Source: Lysobacterales bacterium (lineage in GTDB: Bacteria > Pseudomonadota > Gammaproteobacteria > Xanthomonadales > SZUA-38). Taken from it: DNA of 64,000 nt. The notes under the pieces are model-generated. The model made no database searches and was not told the DNA's origin. It saw only the letters and a program-made list of their open reading frames with translations. This document shows, in pieces, positions 1 to 8,749 of this stretch. Position 1 is the stretch's first letter. Each line of letters starts with the position of its first letter. The position numbers and the translations under genes are program-made. Location: NCBI GenBank assembly GCA_028285525.1, contig JANQOZ010000023.1, forward strand, positions 62,001 to 126,000, read 5' to 3'.

Positions 1-358
1 CGCTGAACCCGAGCGTCAGGTCCAGGCCGGGGTGCCAGGTCAGTCGCTGCACGGTTCCGCCGGCAGCGGGCATCACGTAAACGTCGGTGTTGCCGTCATA
101 GTTTCCGCTGAAGGCCAGCCAGCGTCCGTCGGGTGACAGCACCGGGTTCGACTCGGTTCCCTCGGCGGTGGTGACCCGCCGGGCGATGCCGCCGTCGCGG
201 GAGGCGATCCAGATGTCGTTGTCGTAGACAAAAGCCAGCTGATAGCCGCTGATGGCCGGAGACCTCAGCAGACGGGTATCCGCGGTACTGACCGCGGGAC
301 TCTCAAAGCTGGCGGTCAGCAGCAGCGTGGCGAAAAACACAGGCAGAAATAAACGCAC
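1..358 (-). CDS. Tricorn-protease-like protein, N-terminal fragment (runs off the left edge)
   Basis: Reading the minus strand from a GTG at 358 gives an uninterrupted frame to base 1, so only about 119 N-terminal residues are present. GGGAG lies about 10 bases upstream of the GTG. The first ~24 residues look like a Sec signal peptide. After them come a segment reading LLRSPAIS, a stretch around DNDIWIASRDGG, and a PDGRWLAFSG motif followed by DVYVMPAAGGTVQRLTWHPG. These are typical of the TolB/WD40-like propeller blades at the N-terminus of tricorn-type S41 peptidases, which act on peptides in the periplasm or cytosol. The catalytic part would lie outside the window, so assignment rests on the propeller only. 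Another exported TolB-like propeller protein is the alternative. Confidence 0.7.
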   Translation of the reverse strand, partial: MRLFLPVFFATLLLTASFESPAVSTADTRLLRSPAISGYQLAFVYDNDIWIASRDGGIARRVTTAEGTESNPVLSPDGRWLAFSGNYDGNTDVYVMPAAGGTVQRLTWHPGLDLTLGFS

Positions 359-471
359 TTGGCAGGCTCCCGGTTCGTGATGAGCGGACGTTAGCAGATC
401 CGGCGTGGCGTGGTTACCCCGCGGTCGAGTATTCTTGGCGCCTGACCGATGTTCTTCTCGAGGCGCATTCC

Positions 472-930
472 ATGAATCGATCCAAACCAACGCTCCTGGC
501 TTCTTTCCTCGTACTAGCGTTGCTGTCGACAGCAACGGTCCTGGCGGACGCGCCGGTTAAATTCCCGAACAAGCAGTATCCGGACTACCCGTTTTCCGAG
601 GCGGTGGCCCACGGCGGCGTACTCTACCTGTCCGGAGAGATTGGTACGGGTCCGGACGGACAGCTGGTTTCCGGCGGGATCGAGGGAGAAGCCCGTCAGA
701 CGATGAACAATATTCAGAGCAAGCTCGAGCGCCACGGCCTGACCATGGATGACGTCATCAAGTGCACCGTATTTCTCGCCGACATCGCCGAGTGGGGAGA
801 CTTCAACCAGGTATATGCCGACTACTTTGAGAAGGGCCGCTTCCCGGCACGCAGCGCCCTGGCGGCGTCCGGACTGGCGCTGAACGCGCGAGTGGAAGTC
901 GAGTGTCTGGCGGCGATGCGGGACAACTGA
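472..930 (+). CDS. RidA (YjgF/YER057c/UK114) family protein with a signal peptide
   Basis: The 152-residue product starts with a clear Sec signal peptide (about residues 1-25, ending TVLA before DAPVKF). A complete RidA domain follows. Family landmarks are YLSGEIG near residue 52, the VIKCTVFLADI strand, and the C-terminal PARSALAASGLAL followed by ARVEVEC, whose arginine corresponds to the substrate-carboxylate-binding Arg of RidA proteins. Cytosolic RidA proteins hydrolyse reactive enamine/imine intermediates. The role of an exported copy is unknown and is inferred only from the fold. It lies 28 bp upstream of an alpha/beta hydrolase gene on the same strand and may be cotranscribed with it. 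Confidence 0.9.
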   Translation: MNRSKPTLLASFLVLALLSTATVLADAPVKFPNKQYPDYPFSEAVAHGGVLYLSGEIGTGPDGQLVSGGIEGEARQTMNNIQSKLERHGLTMDDVIKCTVFLADIAEWGDFNQVYADYFEKGRFPARSALAASGLALNARVEVECLAAMRDN

Positions 931-958
931 TCACCCCACGCCGGGCAAAGGAGATTAT

Positions 959-1807
959 GTGCCGCTGCTGAGCCTTGAGGATTTCGATCTTCACTATGAG
1001 GTCACCGGCGCCGGCCCCCCTGCGCTGCTGGTTCACGGTCTCGGATCAAGCGGCGCCGACTGGACGTTTCAGGTCGCGCAGCTCTCGTCATCGTTTCAGC
1101 TGATCTGCCCCGATCTGAGGGGCTCGGGTTTGAGCGGTAAACCGCCCGGCCCCTATAGCATTCGGCAATTTGCCGCCGATCTGTGGCAGCTCATCGACGA
1201 ACTGGGGCTAAGAACCTGTCATCTGGTCGGGTTTTCTCTCGGCGGCGCGGTGGCTCTGGAAATGGCTTTACAGCAGGCGGAGCGAACAGAACGACTGGTG
1301 ACGATCAATGCGCTGCCGACCTACCGGATCGATCACTGGCGAAAGTGGATGCAGGCCCAGATCCAGCTGAATCTCGTGCGGTGGCTCGGCTTGCCCCATA
1401 CCGCTCGCGTGATTGCCAAGCGGATTTTTCCCCATGAATTTCAGGCGCCGATGCGCCGCCGGGTCGAGCAGGTGGTCGGACAAAACGCTAAAGCGCCCTA
1501 CCTGGCCACGTTGCGGGCCCTGATGGACTGGTGCGCCGCCGATCGGCTTCACCAGATCAACAAGCCGACGCTGTTTCTGTCCGCCGAGTTCGACTACACG
1601 CCGGCGGAGGAAAAGCGTGCGTTCGCCGACGAGATCGGCGCCGAGTTTCTGCTGGTCAAAGGCTCGCGCCACGGTACGCCGTTCGACGCGATCACCGCGA
1701 CCAATGCCGTTCTGGCTTCGTTTCTCATGGGTCAACCAGTGTCAACTGAATCTCTTGTCGCCGACACGGAAACGCAATTCGGAATCAATACAAAGACTCA
1801 GGCCTGA
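959..1807 (+). CDS. Alpha/beta-hydrolase fold protein
   Basis: A 282-residue cytosolic protein starting at GTG, with AAAGGAG just upstream. It shows the alpha/beta-hydrolase order: the oxyanion-hole HG in LLVHGLGSS (about residue 26), the DLRGSGLSG loop, the nucleophile elbow GFSLGG with Ser93, a probable acid in the FDYTP loop (about Asp213) and the catalytic His in SRHGTPFD (about His238). A cap domain lies between the elbow and the acid. The substrate cannot be told from sequence; members include esterases, lactonases and C-C hydrolases. It follows the RidA gene closely, suggesting a two-gene unit. The ~25 residues after the last helix look disordered. Confidence 0.88.
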   Translation: MPLLSLEDFDLHYEVTGAGPPALLVHGLGSSGADWTFQVAQLSSSFQLICPDLRGSGLSGKPPGPYSIRQFAADLWQLIDELGLRTCHLVGFSLGGAVALEMALQQAERTERLVTINALPTYRIDHWRKWMQAQIQLNLVRWLGLPHTARVIAKRIFPHEFQAPMRRRVEQVVGQNAKAPYLATLRALMDWCAADRLHQINKPTLFLSAEFDYTPAEEKRAFADEIGAEFLLVKGSRHGTPFDAITATNAVLASFLMGQPVSTESLVADTETQFGINTKTQA

Positions 1808-1837
1808 ATTGCGGCGCAGCGCTCACGGGCCTGCAAG

Positions 1838-3922
1838 TTATTCGAAGTCCGCGACAGTAATAACCTTTGGGTCAAACGTGCCGGCACCAGCGGACGCAAC
1901 GTTGCCGATGCGGATCACTCGGTTTCCGACAATCAGGCGCTGGTCGTCTTCTCCAAGCGAAAGAGTGGCGACCGGGTAGCGAGGAAGAAAGCCGATCACG
2001 GCAGCGCTGTTCGGCCCCAACGTTCCAAACGGCACCATTAGCTCCGGCAATGGGGTATACCCACTACCGCAGTTGCGCTCAAGTCGAGGGACGGATCCAA
2101 CGAAATAACAAACGGCCTCCCCGACTGTCACGCCCGTCGCGCTGCTAGCGCTCCTCGACACACCCAAGGAAACCCATTGTCCATCCCGATAAACGAAGTT
2201 TTCTCCTGGACTTCCGATCAAGCCGCCTGGGTTGAGCTGGGCGAGGACCTGATCGACTCCGTCAATTGTGACCCGCTCAAGAAACCGAACGCCGGCACCA
2301 ACGCCAAGGTTTGTTGTCGTCCAGCTGACACCGTCATACCGCTGAATGTCAGGACCCCGAACGGGTGCGTAAATGCCGCCGTCAGCCTGGTCCGCATCGA
2401 TTGCGACTACGTGAAAGGTTGATACTTCCTCCGCGTTGCTGCCGATCATCTCAAGCGCCGAACCGTTCCAACGCCGAACGCCTTCATCAGTCCCAACGAT
2501 GACTTCTGGTTGACCGTTGGACGATCGGACGCTGATCGCCTGCACAACTTCATTGGGCACCAATGTCGCACTAACGTCCGATCCGATTACCGTAACCACA
2601 GAGCTATTCCTGCGATCGCTCGCAACGATGTACAGGTCCTCACCGAAGGTTTCTACATCGATCGACGGCAGACCCGATACTTCCTCAACATTTAGCGGGC
2701 GGGAAAACTGTGCGCCGTCCCATGTCAGCAAATCGAACGTATTACCGTCTTCAAGCCTGATGAACCTGCCAGCCATTACAACGACGCCATCGCCAGGACT
2801 TGTCGCCAACACCTGCTCGATACGCCAGCCCGCAAGTGGACGAACGAAGGTCTCGGGATAGAGCCAATCCTCACCGCCCCACAATGCCACCGACCTACCT
2901 TGTCTCGACCCGAGACCCAGTACACGACCCTCAGCAGTAGTGACCCAAGGAAATCCTGGCAGAGTTGGGTCAGTGAGTTCGATGACTGCGGAACCGTCCC
3001 ACTGGAACCGACTAAACAGCAGGACGGGTGGATCCGTTTCGGGCAAGACGGCCATCGAATTGCAAAATAAGTTGATAGGGATTTCTACCCCATCAATGGC
3101 GCTCCAGCTGTCACCATCCCAGCGCGCAATACCTAAAGCATCGACGCCGTTGATGCGCTCGAAGTTGCCGCATATCACCAGGTCTTCTCCGCCCGCCGAA
3201 GGGAATGGAATGACATCATCAACTTGTACAGTTAAGCCCTCGATTGACTCTATGGGCTGCTGCCAGTCGGAACCATCCCAAATGAGCAGTCGCGCAACAT
3301 CGGGCCCCAGGAAAAACGCCCCCAAAACCACCAGCCTCTCGGTACCATTGTCGTTCCAGATCGTGAAGTCTGCGCCCTGTCCGCCAGTGATCGATGCGCC
3401 GATAGGTCGCCAGCTAGCGCCATCCCAAGCGGCCAGGCCTGGAACGTCGGGATCAGGAAAATTGAAAAGAAAAAAATCGCCAGCAGCTACCAGCTGAGGG
3501 CCATTTCCAAAATCGAACACTTCCAACGCAAACACCGTACCCGGCCCCGCTGTACTCAAGGAACCAACCTCTTCCCATCGCCCGTCCCGGAGCGACCAGA
3601 CACCACTGAATGTCGCGGCGTAAAGGTGAGAGCCGGTGCCGTCATCAAAAAACACCAGATCGTTGATGGCCGCCTCTAGCTCGGCATCGACGATTTCCCT
3701 CTCCCCAGTAACAAGGTCGTAGGCCACTACGGATGGGACCAATTCGGGTCCAACCGACCCGATCGAACCCCCGACATAAAGCCAGTCGTCCTGTATGGCG
3801 GCGGCCTTCAGGTTGCCTGCCAGCGCATCGGAGGTGAAATCCGTTAACCATTCCTCGGCCGACACACCGATGCAGAGGCATAGGAGAAACGAGCCCAAAA
3901 GGGCTTTGCTTGTCGTGAACAT
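1838..3922 (-). CDS. Secreted beta-propeller protein of unknown function
   Basis: The frame is open to 3997, but the ATG at 3922 is preferred because it begins a good Sec signal peptide (MFTTSKALLGSFLLCLCIGVSA). The mature part (~670 residues) consists of repeated units of the type YVGGS..., W-G-D-S/W-W, and short WDG segments such as ARWDGDSWSAIDG and LAAWDGASWRPIGA. This repeat style is seen in many bacterial secreted propellers and resembles the proteins at 16652-18859 and 61552-63039 of this window. No catalytic motif is visible. It ends in VITVADFE, which is only a weak relative of the FxxGFE ends found on other secreted proteins here. The function is unknown. Confidence 0.78.
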   Translation of the reverse strand: MFTTSKALLGSFLLCLCIGVSAEEWLTDFTSDALAGNLKAAAIQDDWLYVGGSIGSVGPELVPSVVAYDLVTGEREIVDAELEAAINDLVFFDDGTGSHLYAATFSGVWSLRDGRWEEVGSLSTAGPGTVFALEVFDFGNGPQLVAAGDFFLFNFPDPDVPGLAAWDGASWRPIGASITGGQGADFTIWNDNGTERLVVLGAFFLGPDVARLLIWDGSDWQQPIESIEGLTVQVDDVIPFPSAGGEDLVICGNFERINGVDALGIARWDGDSWSAIDGVEIPINLFCNSMAVLPETDPPVLLFSRFQWDGSAVIELTDPTLPGFPWVTTAEGRVLGLGSRQGRSVALWGGEDWLYPETFVRPLAGWRIEQVLATSPGDGVVVMAGRFIRLEDGNTFDLLTWDGAQFSRPLNVEEVSGLPSIDVETFGEDLYIVASDRRNSSVVTVIGSDVSATLVPNEVVQAISVRSSNGQPEVIVGTDEGVRRWNGSALEMIGSNAEEVSTFHVVAIDADQADGGIYAPVRGPDIQRYDGVSWTTTNLGVGAGVRFLERVTIDGVDQVLAQLNPGGLIGSPGENFVYRDGQWVSLGVSRSASSATGVTVGEAVCYFVGSVPRLERNCGSGYTPLPELMVPFGTLGPNSAAVIGFLPRYPVATLSLGEDDQRLIVGNRVIRIGNVASAGAGTFDPKVITVADFE

Positions 3923-4060
3923 GTTTGATCCAAATCTGGCGCTACACGACCGCAAAGTGTACGCAAAATTTCCCGTCAATCTGCACGGCAAATCCATTGG
4001 CCCACCTCGCTTTTTCTTTACGTATGAAGATTCAAAGGGTCAAAAGCAGCGAAATCAAGA

Positions 4061-5761
4061 ATGAAGGTCCGACATCAAACCAAACTTACGAAATTCATGA
4101 CGTTCCTTCAGGTGCTGGGGTTATGCATCGCCAGCGCGACTGGAATGGCGGAACCCCTGACGACAAGTTTTAGCTACCAGGGCAGCCTCAGCCGATCCGG
4201 CAGCCTGGCTACGGGCGTTTTTGACCTGCAGTTTGAGCTGTTCGACGCGCTGGAAAACGGCGCCAGCGTTGGCGCGCCGGTAACCATCGAGGACGTCTCG
4301 GTGGTCGACGGCATCTTTACCGTAAACCTGGATTTTGGCGCCATGCCGTTTGCCGGCGACCAGCTTTGGCTGGCTATCGGGGTCCGCGAGGGTGACAGCG
4401 AAGACGGGTATCAGGGCCTTGAGCCCCGGCAGGCCGTCACGGCAACCCCCTACGCGCTGCACGCGGAGATGGTGGCCATGGACGCCATCACCAGCACCGA
4501 GATCGCGGCGAACGCCGTGGGCGCCGGCGAAATCGATTCGTCGGAGGTGCAGCGCCGGCTCCAGGGCGTGTGCGCCGCCGAGTCATCGATCCGCCAGATC
4601 AACGCCGACGGCAGCGTGGTCTGCGAAGCTGACGACGTCAATCCCAGCTACTGGACGCCCAATCCGGACGACGCCCTGGAGCCGGACCGCAGCCTCCGGA
4701 TCGAGCCCGGAACGCCCTTCCCCGTGCAGGTGCGCTCCGCCAGCGCGTTCGACGACCCCCAGCTTGCGCTGGTGGAGGACAGCTCAAACCAGCTGGCACG
4801 CCTGAGTTTCTACAACGCTCCGGCCAGCTTCACCGATTTCGATAACCCGGTGATGTGGACCATCGCCGCGCAGATCACCGGGACGCCGGCCGACGAGCGG
4901 ATGAATTTCTTCAACCGTAACTTCGGCGACGTGCTCAGCCTAACCGGCGACGGCCTGGTGGGCATAAACACCGTTAAACCGCTGGCATCGCTGGATCTTC
5001 GGTCCGACGGGCAGTCCTTTTGGGGCGTTGGCAACGGCCGCGGAGATTTCTACCTGGGTGACGGGCAGGTCGGCCTGTCGATTGGCACCACGCTGGAGGG
5101 GGACGAACGAGGGACGGCACGGATCTGGACCAAGGGTGGCGCTGAGCGTCTGCTGCTTGGCTCGGAGATCCACGGCGATCAGCTGACGCTTCGCGATGGC
5201 AACATTGGCCTGGGCAACAGCGATCCGGGCGTTGACGTAGACATCGCGGGTAAGATCCGCGCCCGCGGGCTGGCACATAGCGACAGCAGCAGCCGGGCGG
5301 TGGCAGTTGAGCCGGACGGCGACCTCGTATCGGTTGAACCACAAACGCGGTTTTATTCGGTATCGCCGGCGGCGTTTACCCCACAAGGTTCAGCAACGAA
5401 CTATCTTCGAGCAGGATCGTTCGTTCAGATCTCAGACACCGGTGCTCGGGCGCTTTGGGCGCCGGTGAACCTGCCGCATGGCGCCCGTGTAACCGAAGTG
5501 ACATTCTGGTTCATTGACAACAGCGCCCAGGACCTGTTGTTTCAGCTCTTTTACTACGGCCCGAACAGCACCGTGGTTTTCGGCGACATGGCCGCCACCG
5601 CCAGCAACGGCGCCAGCCCCGACGTTCGAAGCGTCACGGACCCCAGTATTTCTGAGGCCGTGATTGACACGCAAAACCGCAATTACGCGCTGGTCGTCAG
5701 AAGTACCGACTGGCAACCGCAGTTTCGGGTACACACCGTGCGGATAGCCTACGTGCTTTAG
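4061..5761 (+). CDS. Secreted tail-fibre/adhesin-like protein
   Basis: A 566-residue protein with an exported N-terminus; the hydrophobic stretch begins at Met13, so 4097 is an alternative start. The first domain (about 35-130) has the pattern FSYQGSLSRSG...GVFDLQFELFD... and closes with the motif VTATPYALHA. That motif is common in bacterial secreted proteins that carry a short beta domain in front of a fibre-like region. A segment of short helical repeats (ITSTEIAANAVGAGEID) follows, then a central part with repeats such as GNIGLGNSDPGVDVDIAGKIRA, like phage-tail-fibre or trimeric head domains. The C-terminal ~130 residues form a separate beta-rich domain. An adhesin or surface-fibre role is inference. 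The gene is divergent from the propeller gene at 1838-3922. Confidence 0.75.
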   Translation: MKVRHQTKLTKFMTFLQVLGLCIASATGMAEPLTTSFSYQGSLSRSGSLATGVFDLQFELFDALENGASVGAPVTIEDVSVVDGIFTVNLDFGAMPFAGDQLWLAIGVREGDSEDGYQGLEPRQAVTATPYALHAEMVAMDAITSTEIAANAVGAGEIDSSEVQRRLQGVCAAESSIRQINADGSVVCEADDVNPSYWTPNPDDALEPDRSLRIEPGTPFPVQVRSASAFDDPQLALVEDSSNQLARLSFYNAPASFTDFDNPVMWTIAAQITGTPADERMNFFNRNFGDVLSLTGDGLVGINTVKPLASLDLRSDGQSFWGVGNGRGDFYLGDGQVGLSIGTTLEGDERGTARIWTKGGAERLLLGSEIHGDQLTLRDGNIGLGNSDPGVDVDIAGKIRARGLAHSDSSSRAVAVEPDGDLVSVEPQTRFYSVSPAAFTPQGSATNYLRAGSFVQISDTGARALWAPVNLPHGARVTEVTFWFIDNSAQDLLFQLFYYGPNSTVVFGDMAATASNGASPDVRSVTDPSISEAVIDTQNRNYALVVRSTDWQPQFRVHTVRIAYVL

Positions 5762-5803
5762 TCGCTGACAGGTATTTGCAGCCTGTCCCGATTGGCCGCG
5801 CAG

Positions 5804-6142
5804 TCAGCCGCCAGCCACGTAAATCTCAAGCTCGTGATTGACGCCGTCAGCGATGGCCGGGCTGTCGAAAAACTTGACCTCCGGCTCAGCGCCGGTCTGT
5901 TCCCGCATCCGGTCAAACCACTGCTGGTCGTAAAACTGCTTAGCGACCGCGCGCGACTCCCATTCATAGACACCACCGCCCGAGCTTTCGCCGGAGAGAA
6001 AATACTTGCGACGCAGGCCCGGCACGTTGGTATAGCGCGGACCGGTCTCCTCAAGCAGCTTGCGCAGGGCGCCCTCGGGCATTGATGACGACACGGGAAA
6101 GGTCACCACCACAACGACGGGCATCGATGACGTACCTTCCAT
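5804..6142 (-). CDS. YdhR-like putative monooxygenase (ABM-fold) protein
   Basis: A 112-residue protein with a good start: AAGGA lies 6 bases before the ATG at 6142. The fold is suggested by an N-terminal VVVVVTFPV strand, PGLRRKYFLSG, then GGVYEWESRAVAKQFYD, an arrangement typical of ferredoxin-like dimeric ABM/YdhR proteins, in which the last motif lies after the central strand. The family binds small aromatic or quinone-like ligands, but the reaction is unproven for most members. It lies tail to tail with the adhesin-like gene; the 42-bp gap contains a small hairpin without a T-run. Confidence 0.72.
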   Translation of the reverse strand: MEGTSSMPVVVVVTFPVSSSMPEGALRKLLEETGPRYTNVPGLRRKYFLSGESSGGGVYEWESRAVAKQFYDQQWFDRMREQTGAEPEVKFFDSPAIADGVNHELEIYVAGG

Positions 6143-6235
6143 GAGTTTTCCTTAGCTTGGCCTGACCACAGTCTGGCAAAACACAACGGGCGCGTCACTG
6201 ACAGCAGACAGCCCCTTGTGGCGAGCAGCGTTCAA

Positions 6236-7645
6236 TCAGAGGTAGGGAGAAAACAGAAAGACAAACGAATCCCGCAGTCTGACGAGCGTTGACCGGCTCA
6301 TCAGCTGCTCCCGGGTCACCGGCTGGCTGCAGGCGATCACCTGGTCCATATGCGCGCGAAGCTCCCGATTGAGGCCGCCCGAAAACACCTCGACGCCCAG
6401 CTCAAAATTGAGCCGAAGACTCCGGGAATCGAGGTTGGCTGAACCGATCAGACAGTATTCCTGATCGATACACAGCAGCTTGGAGTGGCAAAACGGCGGC
6501 GGCTGGTAGTAGACCTCAATGCCCCACTCGATGAGCTCCAGGAGCAGGTTACGGTTTGCCCAGTGCACAAAAAACAGGTTGTTCTTTGCGGGCAGCACAA
6601 TTCGTACGCGCGTGCCGCGGTGGGCCGCGGCCTGCAGAGCGGCGGTCAATTCGCGGCTGGGCAGGAAATAAGGCGTCATGATGTCGACCGAATCCGACGC
6701 GCCGGCCACCACCCCCTGAATCGTGAACGCCAGCGAGTCCAGCAAATCGTCGGGGCCATCCGGCACCACCCGGCACCGCGCTTTGCCGGCGGAGGTCGAC
6801 TGCACCACCTCGGGTACCTCGATCGCCTGACCGGTCGCAAAACGCCAATCGTCGTGAAACACCGCCTCAAGCTCGGTCACCACCGGCCCCTGCAGGCTGA
6901 AATGGACGTCCGTGACGGCACGCGGCTCGGCCGGGCTGTTGCGATTTTCATCGCCGATGTTCATGCCTCCCGCGTACGCCACCCGATGGTCGACGACCAG
7001 CAGCTTGCGGTGGTTGCGCAGATTCACGTAGACGCTGGGCGGGATCAGGCGGGGCGGCAGAAATCGCCCAACGTTGACGCCTCTGTCGCTAAGTGCCTTT
7101 GACGGCTTTTTCCAGGAATACAGCTCACCCACCCCGTCGATCAGCACCATAACGTCGACACCGCGGGCGGCAGCCGAGCTCAGGGCGTCCACAAAAGCCT
7201 GCCCCGTTTCGTCGAGCTTGAAAATATAGGTAGCCAGCAGAATCTGGCTTCTGGCCCCCTCAATTTCGGCCAGCATCGCCGGATAGGCTTCGTCGCCGTT
7301 GTGGAAGGCCCTGACCGCATTGCCGCCGGTAAGCTGCCGACCGGTGATTCGCTGACCCACGGACGCAACGCCTTTGGCGGCGGCCCCAACCAGGGTGCCG
7401 CGGGGCCGGCTCAATTCGTAGCGGACCGCCAGCGGCGAGCGCCTCATGTCGCGAGCCCGGGTCCTGACCCGATTGATGCCGAACACGAAGTAGGCCACGG
7501 GCCCGCCATAGGGGATGAAGGCGCACGCCATAATCCATCCCATGGCTGCCCGGGAATCGCGCTTGAACAAAAGAATGTGGTACACGCCCCAGGAAGCCGG
7601 AGCGATATGCAGCAAAGCCAGGAGGTAGACAGACAGAACGTCCAC
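6236..7645 (-). CDS. Cardiolipin synthase-like phospholipase D family protein
   Basis: The product is about 469 residues from the GTG at 7645; the frame continues to a TTG at 7699. Two or three N-terminal membrane segments include SVYLLALLHIAPASWGVYHILL and GWIMACAFIPYGGPVAYFVFG. Two PLD phosphodiesterase motifs follow: NHRKLLVVDHRVAYAGG and CHSKLLCIDQEYCLIGSANLD, each with the HxKx4D signature. This order (membrane anchors, then two HKD motifs) is that of bacterial cardiolipin synthases (ClsA-type). These condense phosphatidylglycerol, or phosphatidylglycerol with phosphatidylethanolamine, at the inner membrane. Exact substrate preference cannot be told. The start is uncertain because neither candidate has a strong Shine-Dalgarno site. 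Confidence 0.87.
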   Translation of the reverse strand: MDVLSVYLLALLHIAPASWGVYHILLFKRDSRAAMGWIMACAFIPYGGPVAYFVFGINRVRTRARDMRRSPLAVRYELSRPRGTLVGAAAKGVASVGQRITGRQLTGGNAVRAFHNGDEAYPAMLAEIEGARSQILLATYIFKLDETGQAFVDALSSAAARGVDVMVLIDGVGELYSWKKPSKALSDRGVNVGRFLPPRLIPPSVYVNLRNHRKLLVVDHRVAYAGGMNIGDENRNSPAEPRAVTDVHFSLQGPVVTELEAVFHDDWRFATGQAIEVPEVVQSTSAGKARCRVVPDGPDDLLDSLAFTIQGVVAGASDSVDIMTPYFLPSRELTAALQAAAHRGTRVRIVLPAKNNLFFVHWANRNLLLELIEWGIEVYYQPPPFCHSKLLCIDQEYCLIGSANLDSRSLRLNFELGVEVFSGGLNRELRAHMDQVIACSQPVTREQLMSRSTLVRLRDSFVFLFSPYL

Positions 7646-7783
7646 GGCGCTTGTCTCAGACCGGCAGTAGAGCCGGGATTTTAGCACCGGCGGGCGCAAA
7701 CCTTGTGCGATCGGCAGCGGGCTTCAGAACCACCCGGGTCGACGGCACAATAGGGCCTCGTCAGCCGATCAGGGCGCCAGCAC

Positions 7784-7999
7784 TTGAATCAGATCAACCC
7801 GCGCAAGCTGATGCACAGCAAGTGGACCGCCGTTCAACCCGTCAACCGGGAAAAGCACTTTATGGTGACCAAGGTCGAGTTCGACGAAGAAGGGTCGGTG
7901 GTCTGCTGTGAGCTCGAAGCCGTGATGAGCAAACGGACGCGGTCCATCGACTGGCGCGAACTCAAAGACGACGCGGTCTGGCGTTTTGGGTGGGGCTAG
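7784..7999 (+). CDS. TIGR02450-type small Trp-rich conserved protein
   Basis: A 71-residue protein starting at TTG. It has the family pattern NxINPxKLxxSKWTAVQPxNxEKHFxVT near the N-terminus, CELEAVMSKR in the middle, and WRELKDDAVWRFGW at the end, matching the conserved Trp-rich family by length and by the tryptophan positions. The function of the family is not established. It lies alone between the minus-strand PLD gene (divergent) and the minus-strand PAP2 gene (convergent). Confidence 0.85.
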   Translation: MNQINPRKLMHSKWTAVQPVNREKHFMVTKVEFDEEGSVVCCELEAVMSKRTRSIDWRELKDDAVWRFGWG

Positions 8000-8022
8000 C
8001 GGATTTTAGGTCAGTCGGCGAA

Positions 8023-8553
8023 TTAAAAGCGACCGCTGATCGAAAGGCCGACATAACCATCCTGGGCGAGGGGCGTCACCTGCAGCTCCTTGTACCGCGT
8101 TGTGAACAGGTGGCTGCTGGCGATGCCGATCAGCGCGCCGGCAATGACGTCCACCTCGTCATGGCGGTCAGATTCAACCCGGCTGTAGGCCACAAACGCC
8201 GCGGCGCCGTAGGCTGCACTGCCGTAGCGCCAGCCGTAGCGGCGCTGGATGAAGTGCGCCGCGGTAAACGCCTTGCTGGCATGGCCGGAGGGAAACGCGG
8301 TGCAGCAGCTGCCGTTTGGCCGCTCCTTATCGATCACCGTTTTCAGCGTCTCGGTGACAACCTCGCTGACCACGTACGACTTGAGCAGCTGTATCGCCCC
8401 CTCGTTACCCTCCTCGTAGAAAAGGGCTGCAGCGACCGCGGACGCGGGCAGCAAAATGACGCCGACCTCACCCGCTTCCTTCAGGTCAGCCTGCGCCGGC
8501 TTGAGCCAGCAGAAAAACACGGCGATCAGGGGCCAAGCGGATTTTCGAAGCAA
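8023..8553 (-). CDS. PAP2-family phosphatase, exported
   Basis: The TTG at 8553 is preferred: GGAG lies about 9 bases upstream and the product then starts with a clean signal peptide ending at KPAQA before DLKEAG. An ATG at 8616 is the alternative. The three PAP2 motifs are present in order: K-x6-RP in KTVIDKERP, PSGH in TAFPSGHASKAF, and SR-x5-H-x3-D in SRVESDRHDEVD. At ~176 residues it is a compact PAP2 member. The family dephosphorylates lipid phosphates or undecaprenyl pyrophosphate outside the cytoplasm; which of these applies here is unknown. It is divergent from the 5'-nucleotidase lipoprotein gene. Confidence 0.85.
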   Translation of the reverse strand: MLRKSAWPLIAVFFCWLKPAQADLKEAGEVGVILLPASAVAAALFYEEGNEGAIQLLKSYVVSEVVTETLKTVIDKERPNGSCCTAFPSGHASKAFTAAHFIQRRYGWRYGSAAYGAAAFVAYSRVESDRHDEVDVIAGALIGIASSHLFTTRYKELQVTPLAQDGYVGLSISGRF

Positions 8554-8749
8554 TGGTCCGGTCTCCAGAGTGACGTTGCCGCGGCAGCTACGGTCGTCTG
8601 CCGCGAACTCTATCATAGCGAGAATCACACAGAGTTGAGCTACGCAGAAACCACGGTGGGCGCGCCCCCGGTGCATGGATGAAGTGCTGTCCGCGTCAGG
8701 GGTTGAGAACGCCTGGTGACGGGCGGAAGCCCCGTGTACGCTGTGCCGC

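Noticed and set aside
5767-5787. GACAGG/CCTGTC hairpin after the adhesin gene
   Set aside because: Stem of only six base pairs and no T-run on either strand; too weak to call a terminator.
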